Positions 1-6,755 of a stretch of DNA of 16,749 nucleotides are shown piece by piece. Where the stretch lies: contig JAZNPF010000010.1 in NCBI GenBank assembly GCA_045589495.1, positions 1-16,749 on the forward strand. Reading direction: 5' to 3'. The notes beneath the pieces are model-generated. The model ran no database searches. It worked only from the letters and a program-made list of their open reading frames with translations, and was not told where the DNA came from. Each line of letters starts with the position of its first letter. The first letter of the stretch is position 1. A program made the position numbers and the translations under genes. Source of the DNA: SIG455 sp045589495 (GTDB lineage Bacteria; Bacillota; Clostridia; UMGS1810).

Positions 1-12
1 CTACGATCCGAC

Positions 13-969
13 TTAGTCGCTTGAGCTGAGCGAGCAAAGTGATATTTCCTCGTAGCCCGTGCTGTCGTAAAGCTTTTTAGTTATTTCCTTGAGCTTGTCA
101 ATACTCTTTTCTCTTATTGGGCGGTATATCATACCCGCCTGACAGAATCTACAGCCACGTATACACCCACGGAAAACCTCAAGCATAATGCGGTCATGAA
201 CAACCTCCATATACGGCACTATAACCTCTTGAGGAACAAACATAGTGTCAAGGTTTTCAACAACTCTTTTACGGACTGTTTGGGGTACGCTTTTATCTAT
301 TGGCTTGATTGATGCAACAGTGCCGTCATCATTATACTCAATATCATAAAAACTCGGAACATACACGCCGTCAATTTTGGAAACCGCACGGAGATATTCT
401 TCTCTCGGTGCACCGCTTTTTTTCCATTCAGCATAGGCATCCATAACTTCCATCATAACTTCTTCGCCTTCGCCAAGCATATAATAATCAGCAAAATCAG
501 CAAGACATTCTGCACTGTATGCACACGGTCCCCCCATAACAACAAACGGATCACCGTCACGGCGGTCTTTCTGAAGTTTTGGTATACCCGCAAGGTCGAG
601 CATATTGAGTATGTTTGTATAACTCATCTCATACTGAAGTGTGAACCCTAAAAAATCGAAATCTTTTATTGCATCAAAAGATTCCAGTCCGTAAAGCGGT
701 ATATTGTTACTTCTCATCTTATCTTCCATATCCGTCCACGGGGCAAACACTCGCTCGCACCAGGTATCTTTACGGGAATTCAAAAGATGGTAAAGGATTT
801 TAAGACCCAGGTGCGACATCCCTACCTCGTAAATATCAGGAAAGCAAAAAGCGAACCTTATATCAACATCTTCAGCATTTTTATGAACACTGTTAAATTC
901 ATTACCTATATACCTCGTAGGCTTTGATACCTCGGGTAATATTTTATATACCATTTCTTTTGTATTCAT
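13..969 (-). CDS. TIGR03960-type radical SAM protein, N-terminal part, broken at window edge
   Basis: This is the N-terminal half of a two-domain radical SAM protein of the TIGR03960 type, a family of unknown reaction. The first ~160 residues form a B12-binding-like domain (GMSHLGLKILYHLLN, then VMGGPCAYSAE and LGEGEE). The [4Fe-4S]-SAM motif CxxxCxxC follows at C269, C273 and C276 (CIRGCRFCQAG). I start it at the ATG at 967-969, because AGGAGGA at 974-980 sits just upstream and the preceding in-frame codons have no ribosome site. The start lies inside the end of the M50 gene (26-bp overlap), suggesting coupled translation. The frame stops at 13-15 after 318 residues, right after the conserved SLSSSD; family members usually run to about 600. 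One added base near 14 would let the frame read on as D-Y-S-R-I-V, so a frameshift or edge error is likely. The family call is from memory of its motifs. Confidence 0.85.
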   Translation of the reverse strand: MNTKEMVYKILPEVSKPTRYIGNEFNSVHKNAEDVDIRFAFCFPDIYEVGMSHLGLKILYHLLNSRKDTWCERVFAPWTDMEDKMRSNNIPLYGLESFDAIKDFDFLGFTLQYEMSYTNILNMLDLAGIPKLQKDRRDGDPFVVMGGPCAYSAECLADFADYYMLGEGEEVMMEVMDAYAEWKKSGAPREEYLRAVSKIDGVYVPSFYDIEYNDDGTVASIKPIDKSVPQTVRKRVVENLDTMFVPQEVIVPYMEVVHDRIMLEVFRGCIRGCRFCQAGMIYRPIREKSIDKLKEITKKLYDSTGYEEISLCSLSSSD

Positions 970-1807
970 TTGTTCCTCCTGATAATCTGCCAACCGTAAC
1001 ATCCGGTCCGTATTCAACAATTCCGTCTATGACATCACCCTGTTGCAATGTGCCGAGCAAATTCATTTCATCGTCATACACGAAAAAATGGCAGATATAA
1101 TTATAAGCAAAATAATCCGTCAGCGATATTGCCAAAACATTACGCATAACCGCATAATGCTTAACTTTAAGTACATTTGGGCAACGGTCAAATTCTTTTG
1201 AGTATATCATCTGCCTTAAAAAAAGCAGACTTTTTCTCTCCTCTTTTAAATTATACAACAAAAACGCCGAGATAACAAGAAGAGAAATATTATATTTGCT
1301 TAACAAAAAGAAAATAATCCCAAAAACAGCGAGCAAAATGGCAGTTATACGCGTAAATTGTACAGAAAGCCTGTGTGCTTTTACATATCCGCATTTATAT
1401 GTAAAAGCATTTTTCAAAAAAACACCGCCGTCAAGCGGCAGAGCAGGAAATATATTGAGCACAAAAACAGCGATATTTGACAACTTGAAAAAGTTAATGT
1501 ATTCCGAAGAAGAATATCCGCTAAAAAAACAAATCAGAACAAAACTTACCATCGGTCCGGAAGCAGAAATAATCATTGAATGGACAGGGTTAATTATATT
1601 TTCTGTACAAAGGTTTACTCCGTATGGCATAAACCGCAATCCAACAACTTTTTCCCTCAGCAGAACACACGCTATATAATGGCCCGCCTCATGAAGTAAA
1701 ACAGAAAAATACAAAACTGCCAGACTTTGTATTTTACCGACGCAGTACGCAATAAATACAATCAGCACAACAAAACTGTCTATGTATACATACTTTGATA
1801 TTTTAAT
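944..1807 (-). CDS. M50 site-2 protease, SpoIVFB-like
   Basis: This is a multi-pass intramembrane zinc metalloprotease. It has HEAGH at residues 39-43 and NxFPALPLDGG with the third zinc ligand D126, counted from an ATT start at 1807. Several hydrophobic segments follow, then a soluble tail (~200-287) in the place of the CBS-like domain of SpoIVFB. The gene follows an M23 gene, as spoIVFB follows spoIVFA in B. subtilis, where SpoIVFB cleaves pro-sigma-K; a similar role here is inferred. The start is uncertain. An ATG at 1826-1828 overlaps the M23 stop (ATGA), but an in-frame TAA at 1808-1810 ends that frame after MSLEMF. The next codon, ATT, begins a natural-looking KISKYVYIDSF terminus, with GGAG nine bases upstream. 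The GTG at 1766-1768 lacks a ribosome site and would lose 13 residues of this N-terminus. The 287-aa length suits the family. Confidence 0.82.
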   Translation of the reverse strand: MKISKYVYIDSFVVLIVFIAYCVGKIQSLAVLYFSVLLHEAGHYIACVLLREKVVGLRFMPYGVNLCTENIINPVHSMIISASGPMVSFVLICFFSGYSSSEYINFFKLSNIAVFVLNIFPALPLDGGVFLKNAFTYKCGYVKAHRLSVQFTRITAILLAVFGIIFFLLSKYNISLLVISAFLLYNLKEERKSLLFLRQMIYSKEFDRCPNVLKVKHYAVMRNVLAISLTDYFAYNYICHFFVYDDEMNLLGTLQQGDVIDGIVEYGPDVTVGRLSGGTNEYKRNGI

Positions 1808-1824
1808 TTAAAACATCTCCAGAC

Positions 1825-2634
1825 TCATCTATGCTCCATTTTTATATATTTTTCAGGATCCGTAGGTTCGTCATCAACACGTACTCCAAAATGCAGATGC
1901 GGTCCCGTAGTCACACCAGTAGACCCCACTGAACCTATAACTGTGTCTTCCGCCACAATATCGCCTTGGGCAACGTAAACTTCGTCAAGATGTGCATAGA
2001 AAGATTTTATGCGTTCTGTATGCTGAACAAGTATGCAGTTTCCATATATATCGTGAACATTTACTTCTATTACTTTTCCGGGGGCAGTAGTTATTACCGC
2101 ATCACCCCTGTTACCTGCAATATCCACTCCATAATGGCTTGCGTCCTGACCTGACACGGGATGCTCTCTAAGTCCGAATGGCGATGTTACTTTCCCGTTA
2201 AGCGGAATAACCATATTTACATTTTCAGGGTATACAAATTCCTCAGGCGCCGCTTTTGCAACTATATCCAACCGTTGTTCAACCGTTTGAGGTTCAGAAT
2301 CTTCAGGAACTACAATTTCTTCTTCATTGTTTTTGTCTATCGCATCATAAAAGGTGTTCCACATCACATTATTTTTAAGCACCGGATATTTATCACTCAA
2401 ACGTTCACACATTTGCGCAAAATGTGTTTTTGCAAGTTCTATATCACTGCTTACTGTCAATGTTTTTGCTATATAATCTCTTATAGCAGTCTGAGTTTCA
2501 GACAAAGGCAGACATACTAAAAATGCAGAAACACATATAATTACCTGCCACACAAATTTATTTGTACTTTTATCAGTTTTTTTAATTTTCGATTTTGTCC
2601 TGCGTGTTCCGTATCTTATATTCTTGCTGTGCAT
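1825..2634 (-). CDS. Membrane-anchored M23 (LytM) peptidase-domain protein, SpoIVFA-like
   Basis: The 269-aa product has a very basic cytoplasmic N-terminus (residues 1-26), one transmembrane segment (~27-43), an acidic linker (~100-120) and a C-terminal M23/LytM domain (~140-260). The zinc and catalytic residues look complete: HYGVD gives H167 and D171, HL gives H215, and the GPHLHF motif gives H246 and H248. M23 enzymes cut peptidoglycan cross-bridges. However, the single anchor plus an M50 gene immediately downstream matches SpoIVFA, which holds and restrains SpoIVFB in the outer forespore membrane. An AGGGGAT ribosome site at 2642-2649 supports the ATG at 2632-2634. The upstream gap is shared with a divergent gene. 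I see no convincing promoter on this strand, only an isolated TATAAT at 2694-2699. A cell-wall hydrolase unrelated to sporulation is the alternative. Confidence 0.85.
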   Translation of the reverse strand: MHSKNIRYGTRRTKSKIKKTDKSTNKFVWQVIICVSAFLVCLPLSETQTAIRDYIAKTLTVSSDIELAKTHFAQMCERLSDKYPVLKNNVMWNTFYDAIDKNNEEEIVVPEDSEPQTVEQRLDIVAKAAPEEFVYPENVNMVIPLNGKVTSPFGLREHPVSGQDASHYGVDIAGNRGDAVITTAPGKVIEVNVHDIYGNCILVQHTERIKSFYAHLDEVYVAQGDIVAEDTVIGSVGSTGVTTGPHLHFGVRVDDEPTDPEKYIKMEHR

Positions 2635-2699
2635 TTAATCATCCCCTTTCTATCAAATATATTCTCAAAGGGATAATATTATGAAACACTCAAATTATA

Positions 2700-2728
2700 T
2701 TGAAACCATCAAAATTTTGGTATATAAT
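2700..2728 (+). promoter_or_regulatory. Sigma-A type promoter for the MBL-DUF3006 pair
   Basis: A TTGAAA -35 box (2700-2705) is separated by 17 bases from a perfect TATAAT -10 box (2723-2728). The start codon is 24 bases further on, with GGAGGAG at 2740-2746 as the ribosome site. Read from the sequence only; no start-site data. Confidence 0.75.
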
Positions 2729-2751
2729 ATAAAAAGAACGGAGGAGATACC

Positions 2752-3627
2752 ATGAAGCGTTTTATTTGTATATTACTTACGTTTATTATTGCCTTCACCA
2801 CTGTCGGCTGTGAACAGGATTTGAGTTTACTCAACACTCTTTTCACTGAGCAGTACCAGCAAATTGTATACGACGGCAATATGCACGTATACTATCTTGA
2901 TGTAGGTCAGGCTGACAGCATATTCATTCTTCTGCCAAACGGGGAAAATATGCTTGTCGATGCAGGAACAAAAGAAAGCGGCAAAGATATTGTAAATGTT
3001 CTTGACAGTCTGGGCATAACCGGAATTGACTATCTTATAGGCACTCATCCCCACACTGACCATATAGGCGGAATGCAGCAGGTTGTCGAAAATTTTGATA
3101 TAGGCGAAATTTATATGCCCCAAGTTTCAAGCAATACGTCAACGTACAAAAACCTTATTAAATCTATAAAGAAAAACGGTTACACAATAACAACCGCAAA
3201 AGCCGGAGAGCAAATTTTGTATGATTATAACCTTGATGCTACAATCGTTGCACCGAACAGCACAACATACGAAGATATCAATAACTACTCTGCCGTAATC
3301 AAACTGACATACGGATACACTTCATTCGTGTTCACCGGTGATGCCGAAAAAATATCTGAAGACGAAATACGCACAAACATAAAATGCGATGTTTTAAAAG
3401 TGGGGCATCACGGGAGTTCATCATCCACATCTAAAAACTTCCTGAAGAAAACATCACCATCATACGCAGTAATATCATGCGGCGCTGACAATGATTACGG
3501 ACATCCTCATAAAGAGGTTATAAAAAGACTTAACTCTTCCGGAATATCAACGTACAGAACTGACTTGAACGGAACAATTGAAGCAATTTCAGACGGTTAC
3601 ACAATAAAATTCAATACAGAAAGGTAA
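2752..3627 (+). CDS. Secreted ComEC-like metallo-beta-lactamase-fold lipoprotein
   Basis: The 291-aa product begins with a lipoprotein-like signal (basic MKR, hydrophobic core, TVGC with the modifiable cysteine at C20), so it is probably anchored outside the membrane. The rest is a metallo-beta-lactamase fold like the C-terminal domain of the DNA-uptake protein ComEC/Rec2: DVGQADS (50-56), the metal motif HPHTDH (H99, H101, D103, H104), FTGDAE (D197), VGHHGSS (H219, H220) and YGHPH (249-253). The ComEC transmembrane channel is absent, so this is the stand-alone hydrolase type. Nuclease activity on nucleic acid is suggested by the ComEC comparison but not shown. The start is fixed by GGAGGAG at 2740-2746. 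It is followed after 8 bp by a DUF3006 gene, a recurring pairing in Firmicutes. The T at -3 of the lipobox is not ideal. Confidence 0.88.
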   Translation: MKRFICILLTFIIAFTTVGCEQDLSLLNTLFTEQYQQIVYDGNMHVYYLDVGQADSIFILLPNGENMLVDAGTKESGKDIVNVLDSLGITGIDYLIGTHPHTDHIGGMQQVVENFDIGEIYMPQVSSNTSTYKNLIKSIKKNGYTITTAKAGEQILYDYNLDATIVAPNSTTYEDINNYSAVIKLTYGYTSFVFTGDAEKISEDEIRTNIKCDVLKVGHHGSSSSTSKNFLKKTSPSYAVISCGADNDYGHPHKEVIKRLNSSGISTYRTDLNGTIEAISDGYTIKFNTER

Positions 3628-3635
3628 AATGTGGT

Positions 3636-3830
3636 ATGAATATTACAATAGACAGAATAGAAGGCGATTTTATAGTTATCGAAGCACCTGACGGAAATAC
3701 TTACAATCTGCCAAAATCTCTTTTCCCCAAATGTAAAGAAGGCGATGTTTTTACAATAAAAAAAGATGACGACAAAACGCGTCATCAAAAAAATGATATA
3801 GAAAATCTAATGGACGGACTGTTTAAATAA
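3636..3830 (+). CDS. DUF3006 family small protein
   Basis: A 64-aa acidic/basic protein that opens ITIDRIEGDFIVIEAPDGNT, then has lysine/proline-rich text (LPKSLFPKCKEGDVFTIKKD) and a short helical end (IENLMDGLFK). This is the layout of DUF3006, a small predicted beta-barrel with no known function. It starts 8 bp after the MBL gene and shares its promoter. The ribosome site is weak (AAAGG at 3620-3624), so translation is probably coupled to the upstream gene. It has no signal peptide, so it should stay in the cytoplasm although its partner is predicted to be exported. The last gene of this plus-strand unit, it runs into the shared terminator. Confidence 0.8.
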   Translation: MNITIDRIEGDFIVIEAPDGNTYNLPKSLFPKCKEGDVFTIKKDDDKTRHQKNDIENLMDGLFK

Positions 3831-3847
3831 TTCTTAATAGCACATAC

Positions 3848-3882
3848 AAAAAGAGAGTTGTTACTTAAAACAACTCTCTTTT
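3848..3882. terminator. Bidirectional rho-independent terminator
   Basis: A 14-bp perfect stem (3849-3862 with 3869-3882; core GAGAGTTGTT) encloses a 6-nt loop. On the minus strand the stem is followed by a run of five Ts (complement of A3848-3852), ending the ribosomal protein transcript after rplQ. On the plus strand it ends in TTTT and serves the MBL-DUF3006 unit. It lies 18 bp past the DUF3006 stop and 13 bp past the rplQ stop. Confidence 0.88.
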
Positions 3883-3895
3883 AATCTGTTTTGAA

Positions 3896-4237
3896 TTAAA
3901 CTAATTCGATAATAGCCATTTCAGCAGCGTCACCGCGTCTGGGGCCAACTTTCAAAATACGCGTATATCCACCGTTACGCTCTGCATATTTGGGAGCGAT
4001 TTCAGCGAACACCTTGGTCACAACGTCTTCTTTTGTAATAAAAGCTAACGCCTGACGTCTTGAATGGAGCGTATTATCCTTGCCCAATGTAATCATTTTC
4101 TCTGCAAGGCTTCTTACTTCTTTAGCCTTTGCAAGAGTTGTTTCGATTCTGCCGTTCTCCAGAAGTGAAGTAACGAGATTGCGAAGCATTGCCATTCTAT
4201 TATCGGTTGCTTTACCTAATTTTCTTGTTCCGGGCAT
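3896..4237 (-). CDS. rplQ: 50S ribosomal protein L17
   Basis: The 113-aa product is a standard bacterial L17, which sits near the peptide exit tunnel of the large subunit. It opens with PGTRKLGK, has the helical TTLAKAKEVRSLAEKMITLGK region (33-53, spelled here with its gaps ignored) and ends PRRGDAAEMAIIELV. AAAGGAGGT at 4244-4253 supports the ATG at 4235-4237. It is the last gene of the cluster, 58 bp after rpoA and just before the terminator. Many Firmicutes have ecfA genes next; here the operon ends instead. Confidence 0.97.
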   Translation of the reverse strand: MPGTRKLGKATDNRMAMLRNLVTSLLENGRIETTLAKAKEVRSLAEKMITLGKDNTLHSRRQALAFITKEDVVTKVFAEIAPKYAERNGGYTRILKVGPRRGDAAEMAIIELV

Positions 4238-4295
4238 ATCAGTACCTCCTTTTTACAATAGTTATCTAAAACGTTAAATGCTTAAAACGTTTATC

Positions 4296-5249
4296 TTATT
4301 CGTCGTAGTCTTTAGCAAACGTAAAGCCAAGTGCAGCAAGTTTGCCAATAACTTCTTCCAATGACTTTCTGCCAAGATTTCTTACCTTCATCATTTCGCT
4401 CTCAGATTTGTTAACCAAATCTTCAACTGTGTTGATGCCGGCACGTTTGAGGCAGTTGAATGAACGTACAGAAAGATCAAGTTCTTCTATAGTCATTTCA
4501 AGAACCATATTCTTTTTGTTATCCTCTTTCTCAACCATAATATCTGTGTTCTTAATCTCATCTGTGAGGTCAATAAACAGACTCATGTGGTCATTGATTA
4601 CCTTAGCACTCAAAGAAAGTGCTTCTTCAGGAGTGATGGTACCGTTTGATGTAAGTTCAATAGTGAGCTTATCATAATCGGTTACCTGACCAACTCTTGT
4701 GTCGGTAACATAATAGTTAACCTTTTCAATTGGGGAATAGATAGAGTCAACGGGAATTACACCGATGATATTCTGGATCTTTTCCTTATTCTTTTCGCTG
4801 GTAACATAACCTCTGCCGTTTGAAAGAGTGATTTCCATATACAGTTTTGCACCTTCGTCCAATGTAGCGATGTGCAAATCGGGATTCAAAATCTCTACTT
4901 CATGATCGTAGCGGATATCCCTTGCGCAAACCTCACCGGGGGTATTAGCCTCGATATAAACGGTTTTTGTTGTATCGGAATGAACTTTGGTTATAAGTTT
5001 TTTAACATTTAAAACTATTTCAGTAACGTCTTCTTTTACTCCGGGGATAGTGGAAAACTCATGAAGAACGCCATCAATTTTAATGCTGGTAGCAGCACTT
5101 CCGGGCAAAGACGAAAGCAAAACACGTCTTAAAGCGTTACCGATTGTGGTACCGTAGCCACGCTCTAACGGTTCAATCTCGAATTTGGCGAAGGTGTTGT
5201 CTTCACTTTTTTCTACACATTCAACCCTTGGCTTTTCCATTTCAATCAT
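4296..5249 (-). CDS. rpoA: DNA-directed RNA polymerase subunit alpha
   Basis: The 317-aa product is the alpha subunit. The N-terminal dimerisation and assembly domain (~1-235) shows EPLERGYGTTIGNALRR (26-42), LLSSLPG and LHEFSTIPGV. A short acidic linker (~236-248) leads to the C-terminal DNA- and activator-binding domain (~250-310) with LDLSVRSFNCLKRAGI and VRNLGRKSLEEV. I use the ATG at 5247-5249. An ATG five codons upstream (5262-5264) is itself part of the ATGGAGG ribosome site for this start, and the family normally opens MIEIEKP, as here (MIEMEKP). It follows rpsD after a 112-bp gap holding a hairpin and precedes rplQ. Confidence 0.97.
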   Translation of the reverse strand: MIEMEKPRVECVEKSEDNTFAKFEIEPLERGYGTTIGNALRRVLLSSLPGSAATSIKIDGVLHEFSTIPGVKEDVTEIVLNVKKLITKVHSDTTKTVYIEANTPGEVCARDIRYDHEVEILNPDLHIATLDEGAKLYMEITLSNGRGYVTSEKNKEKIQNIIGVIPVDSIYSPIEKVNYYVTDTRVGQVTDYDKLTIELTSNGTITPEEALSLSAKVINDHMSLFIDLTDEIKNTDIMVEKEDNKKNMVLEMTIEELDLSVRSFNCLKRAGINTVEDLVNKSESEMMKVRNLGRKSLEEVIGKLAALGFTFAKDYDE

Positions 5250-5296
5250 GCTATAATCCTCCATTCCGGCTTATTGATAACATAAAGTAATCCGAT

Positions 5297-5324
5297 ATTC
5301 TCTGCCGAACAAACGGCAGAGAAT
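5297..5324 (-). promoter_or_regulatory. Stem-loop between rpsD and rpoA
   Basis: An 11-bp perfect inverted repeat (5297-5307 with 5314-5324; ATTCTCTGCCG on either strand end) encloses a 6-nt loop. In the transcript it is followed by ATCGG, with no U-run, so it is not an ordinary terminator. It lies in the 112-bp gap before rpoA. Possible roles are RNA processing, stabilisation or a protein-binding site; none is shown. Confidence 0.5.
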
Positions 5325-5361
5325 TCTTATTACACCGTTATACAAAATGATAAGACAATTA

Positions 5362-5955
5362 TTATTTAGAGTACAACTCTACGATCAAGTGTTCTTCAAC
5401 ATCGAAATCGATATCATCTCTTTCAGCCAAAGCAATAACTTTACCTGTAAGAGTGTTTTTGTCCATATCAAGCCATTTCGGAACTATTCTTGAAGAATTT
5501 GCTTCAACGATTTCTTTCATTCTGTCAGAGCCCTGTGTCTTTTCCTTAAGAGAAATCACATCGCCTACTTTTACACGATATGAAGGAATGTCAAGTTTTT
5601 TGCCGTTTACAAGAATGTGACCGTGGTTAACCAACTGTCTTGATTCTCTTCTTGTATTAGCAAGACCTAATCTGAATACAACATTATCCAGTCTTGATTC
5701 CAGAATCTGAAGGAGATTTTCACCGGTAACGCCGGGCATCTTCATTGCTAATTCATAGTATTTATGGAACTGTTTTTCCAACATACCGTAGATGAATTTA
5801 ACTTTCTGTTTCTCGGTAAGCTGGCGTCCGTACTCACTCTGCTTTCTTCTCATAGGTCTGGGATTTCTGTTAGATGATTTGTCAATACCCATAACAGAAG
5901 GCTCAATACCTAAGGTCCTGCATCTTTTCAATACAGGTTGCATATTTCTAGCCAT
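5362..5955 (-). CDS. rpsD: 30S ribosomal protein S4
   Basis: The 197-aa product is S4, a primary 16S rRNA binder that starts small-subunit assembly and regulates ribosomal protein genes in other bacteria. The N-terminal domain (~1-85) is the zinc-free form: of the usual cysteine set only C12 remains. The S4 RNA-binding domain follows at ~86-136 (LDNVVFRLGLANTRRESRQL, then HILVNGKKLDIPS). The ATG at 5953-5955 follows TAGGAGGATAAACAA. In B. subtilis rpsD lies apart from this cluster; its place between rpsK and rpoA is the usual clostridial and proteobacterial arrangement. Confidence 0.97.
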   Translation of the reverse strand: MARNMQPVLKRCRTLGIEPSVMGIDKSSNRNPRPMRRKQSEYGRQLTEKQKVKFIYGMLEKQFHKYYELAMKMPGVTGENLLQILESRLDNVVFRLGLANTRRESRQLVNHGHILVNGKKLDIPSYRVKVGDVISLKEKTQGSDRMKEIVEANSSRIVPKWLDMDKNTLTGKVIALAERDDIDFDVEEHLIVELYSK

Positions 5956-5979
5956 TTGTTTATCCTCCTAACTTCAAAA

Positions 5980-6369
5980 TTAAACTCTTCTTCTTTTGGG
6001 CGGTCTGCAACCGTTATGAGGAATAGGTGTTACGTCTTTAATCATACTAACTTCCAAGCCTGCGGTCTGCAAAGCGCGGATAGCCGCTTCTCTGCCGGCG
6101 CCGGGGCCTTTAACATAAACCTCTACTGTTTTCAGTCCGTGCTCCATAGCAGCCTTAGCAGCAGTTTCTGCAGCCATCTGCGAAGCGAAAGGTGTGCTCT
6201 TTCTTGAGCCACGGAAGCCAAGGCCGCCGGAACTTGCCCATGAAAGTGCGTTACCTGCTGTATCAGTGATAGTTACGATTGTATTATTGAAAGTGGAAGC
6301 GATATGAGCTGCTCCACGTTCAATATTCTTCTTTTCACGTCTTTTACGTGTTCTTTTTGGTTGAGCCAA
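5980..6369 (-). CDS. rpsK: 30S ribosomal protein S11
   Basis: The 129-aa product is S11, part of the 30S platform near the E site. It has a basic head (PKRTRKRREKKNIERG), the central ASTFNNTIVTITD and GFRGSRKSTPFA segments, and the typical end HNGCRPPKRRRV. The start codon is TTG (6367-6369), eight bases after GGAGG in GGGAGGGATAAGAA. No ATG fits, because the protein would then lose its conserved N-terminus. It sits 17 bp after rpsM and 24 bp before rpsD. Confidence 0.97.
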   Translation of the reverse strand: MAQPKRTRKRREKKNIERGAAHIASTFNNTIVTITDTAGNALSWASSGGLGFRGSRKSTPFASQMAAETAAKAAMEHGLKTVEVYVKGPGAGREAAIRALQTAGLEVSMIKDVTPIPHNGCRPPKRRRV

Positions 6370-6386
6370 TTCTTATCCCTCCCTGA

Positions 6387-6755
6387 TTATTTCTTCTTAC
6401 CAGCGATAGTCTTCTTAGGACCTTTTCTGGTACGTGCATTGTTTTTAGTATTCTGACCTCTTACGGGCAGACCGCGTCTGTGACGCAGACCACGGTAGCA
6501 ACCGATTTCGATAAGTCTTTTAATATCAAGAGCTGTCTGTCTACGAAGGTCGCCCTCAACAGTGTAATCTCTGTCGATGATTTCTCTGAGTTTTGCTACT
6601 TCTTCGTCTGTCAAGTCTTTAACTCTTGTATCCGGATTGATACCGGCTTCACTTAAAATTTTCTTTGAACTGGGAAGACCGATTCCAAAAATATAGGTAA
6701 GGCCAACCTCAACTCTTTTTTCTTTTGGTAAGTCAACGCTTGCTATTCTCGCCAT
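6387..6755 (-). CDS. rpsM: 30S ribosomal protein S13
   Basis: The 122-aa product is S13 of the 30S head, which contacts P-site tRNA. It begins MARIASVDLPKEKRVEVGLT, contains the helix-two-turn-helix region (~15-60) and ends in the basic tail NTKNNARTRKGPKKTIAGKK. I use the ATG at 6753-6755, ten bases after AGGAGGTG at 6766-6773; a longer frame starting at 6803 adds unconserved residues and runs through the ribosome site. It is the first gene after a 150-nt gap with two inverted repeats, in the place where the E. coli alpha operon has its S4-controlled leader. Confidence 0.96.
   Translation of the reverse strand: MARIASVDLPKEKRVEVGLTYIFGIGLPSSKKILSEAGINPDTRVKDLTDEEVAKLREIIDRDYTVEGDLRRQTALDIKRLIEIGCYRGLRHRRGLPVRGQNTKNNARTRKGPKKTIAGKKK

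Noticed and set aside
9..19. Palindrome CGACTTAGTCG as a fold-back assembly artefact
   Set aside because: The arms are only 5 bp and the flanks do not continue the match, so fold-back is not supported; the frameshift reading explains more.
30..33. Adk with STGA instead of STGD as a sign of an inactive enzyme (residues 30-33 of the product at 8346-8987)
   Set aside because: P-loop, R36, GFPRT and the LID zinc site are intact, so one substitution is not evidence of loss of function.
1296..1679. Open frame of 127 codons on the plus strand, opposite the M50 gene
   Set aside because: It lies wholly inside the M50 gene on the other strand, lacks a ribosome site, and the M50 frame has HEAGH and PLDGG motifs.
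2635..2751. Sporulation (sigma-E type) promoter upstream of the M23 gene
   Set aside because: I looked for paired -35/-10 boxes on the minus strand and found only partial matches; the lone TATAAT at 2694-2699 has no -35 at normal spacing.
4269..4292. AAACGTT/AACGTTT inverted repeat between rpoA and rplQ
   Set aside because: Seven A/T-rich pairs and a 10-nt loop, no U-run; could easily be chance.
5297..5324. Hairpin as a rho-independent terminator
   Set aside because: No U-run follows on either strand, and rpoA must be transcribed past it.
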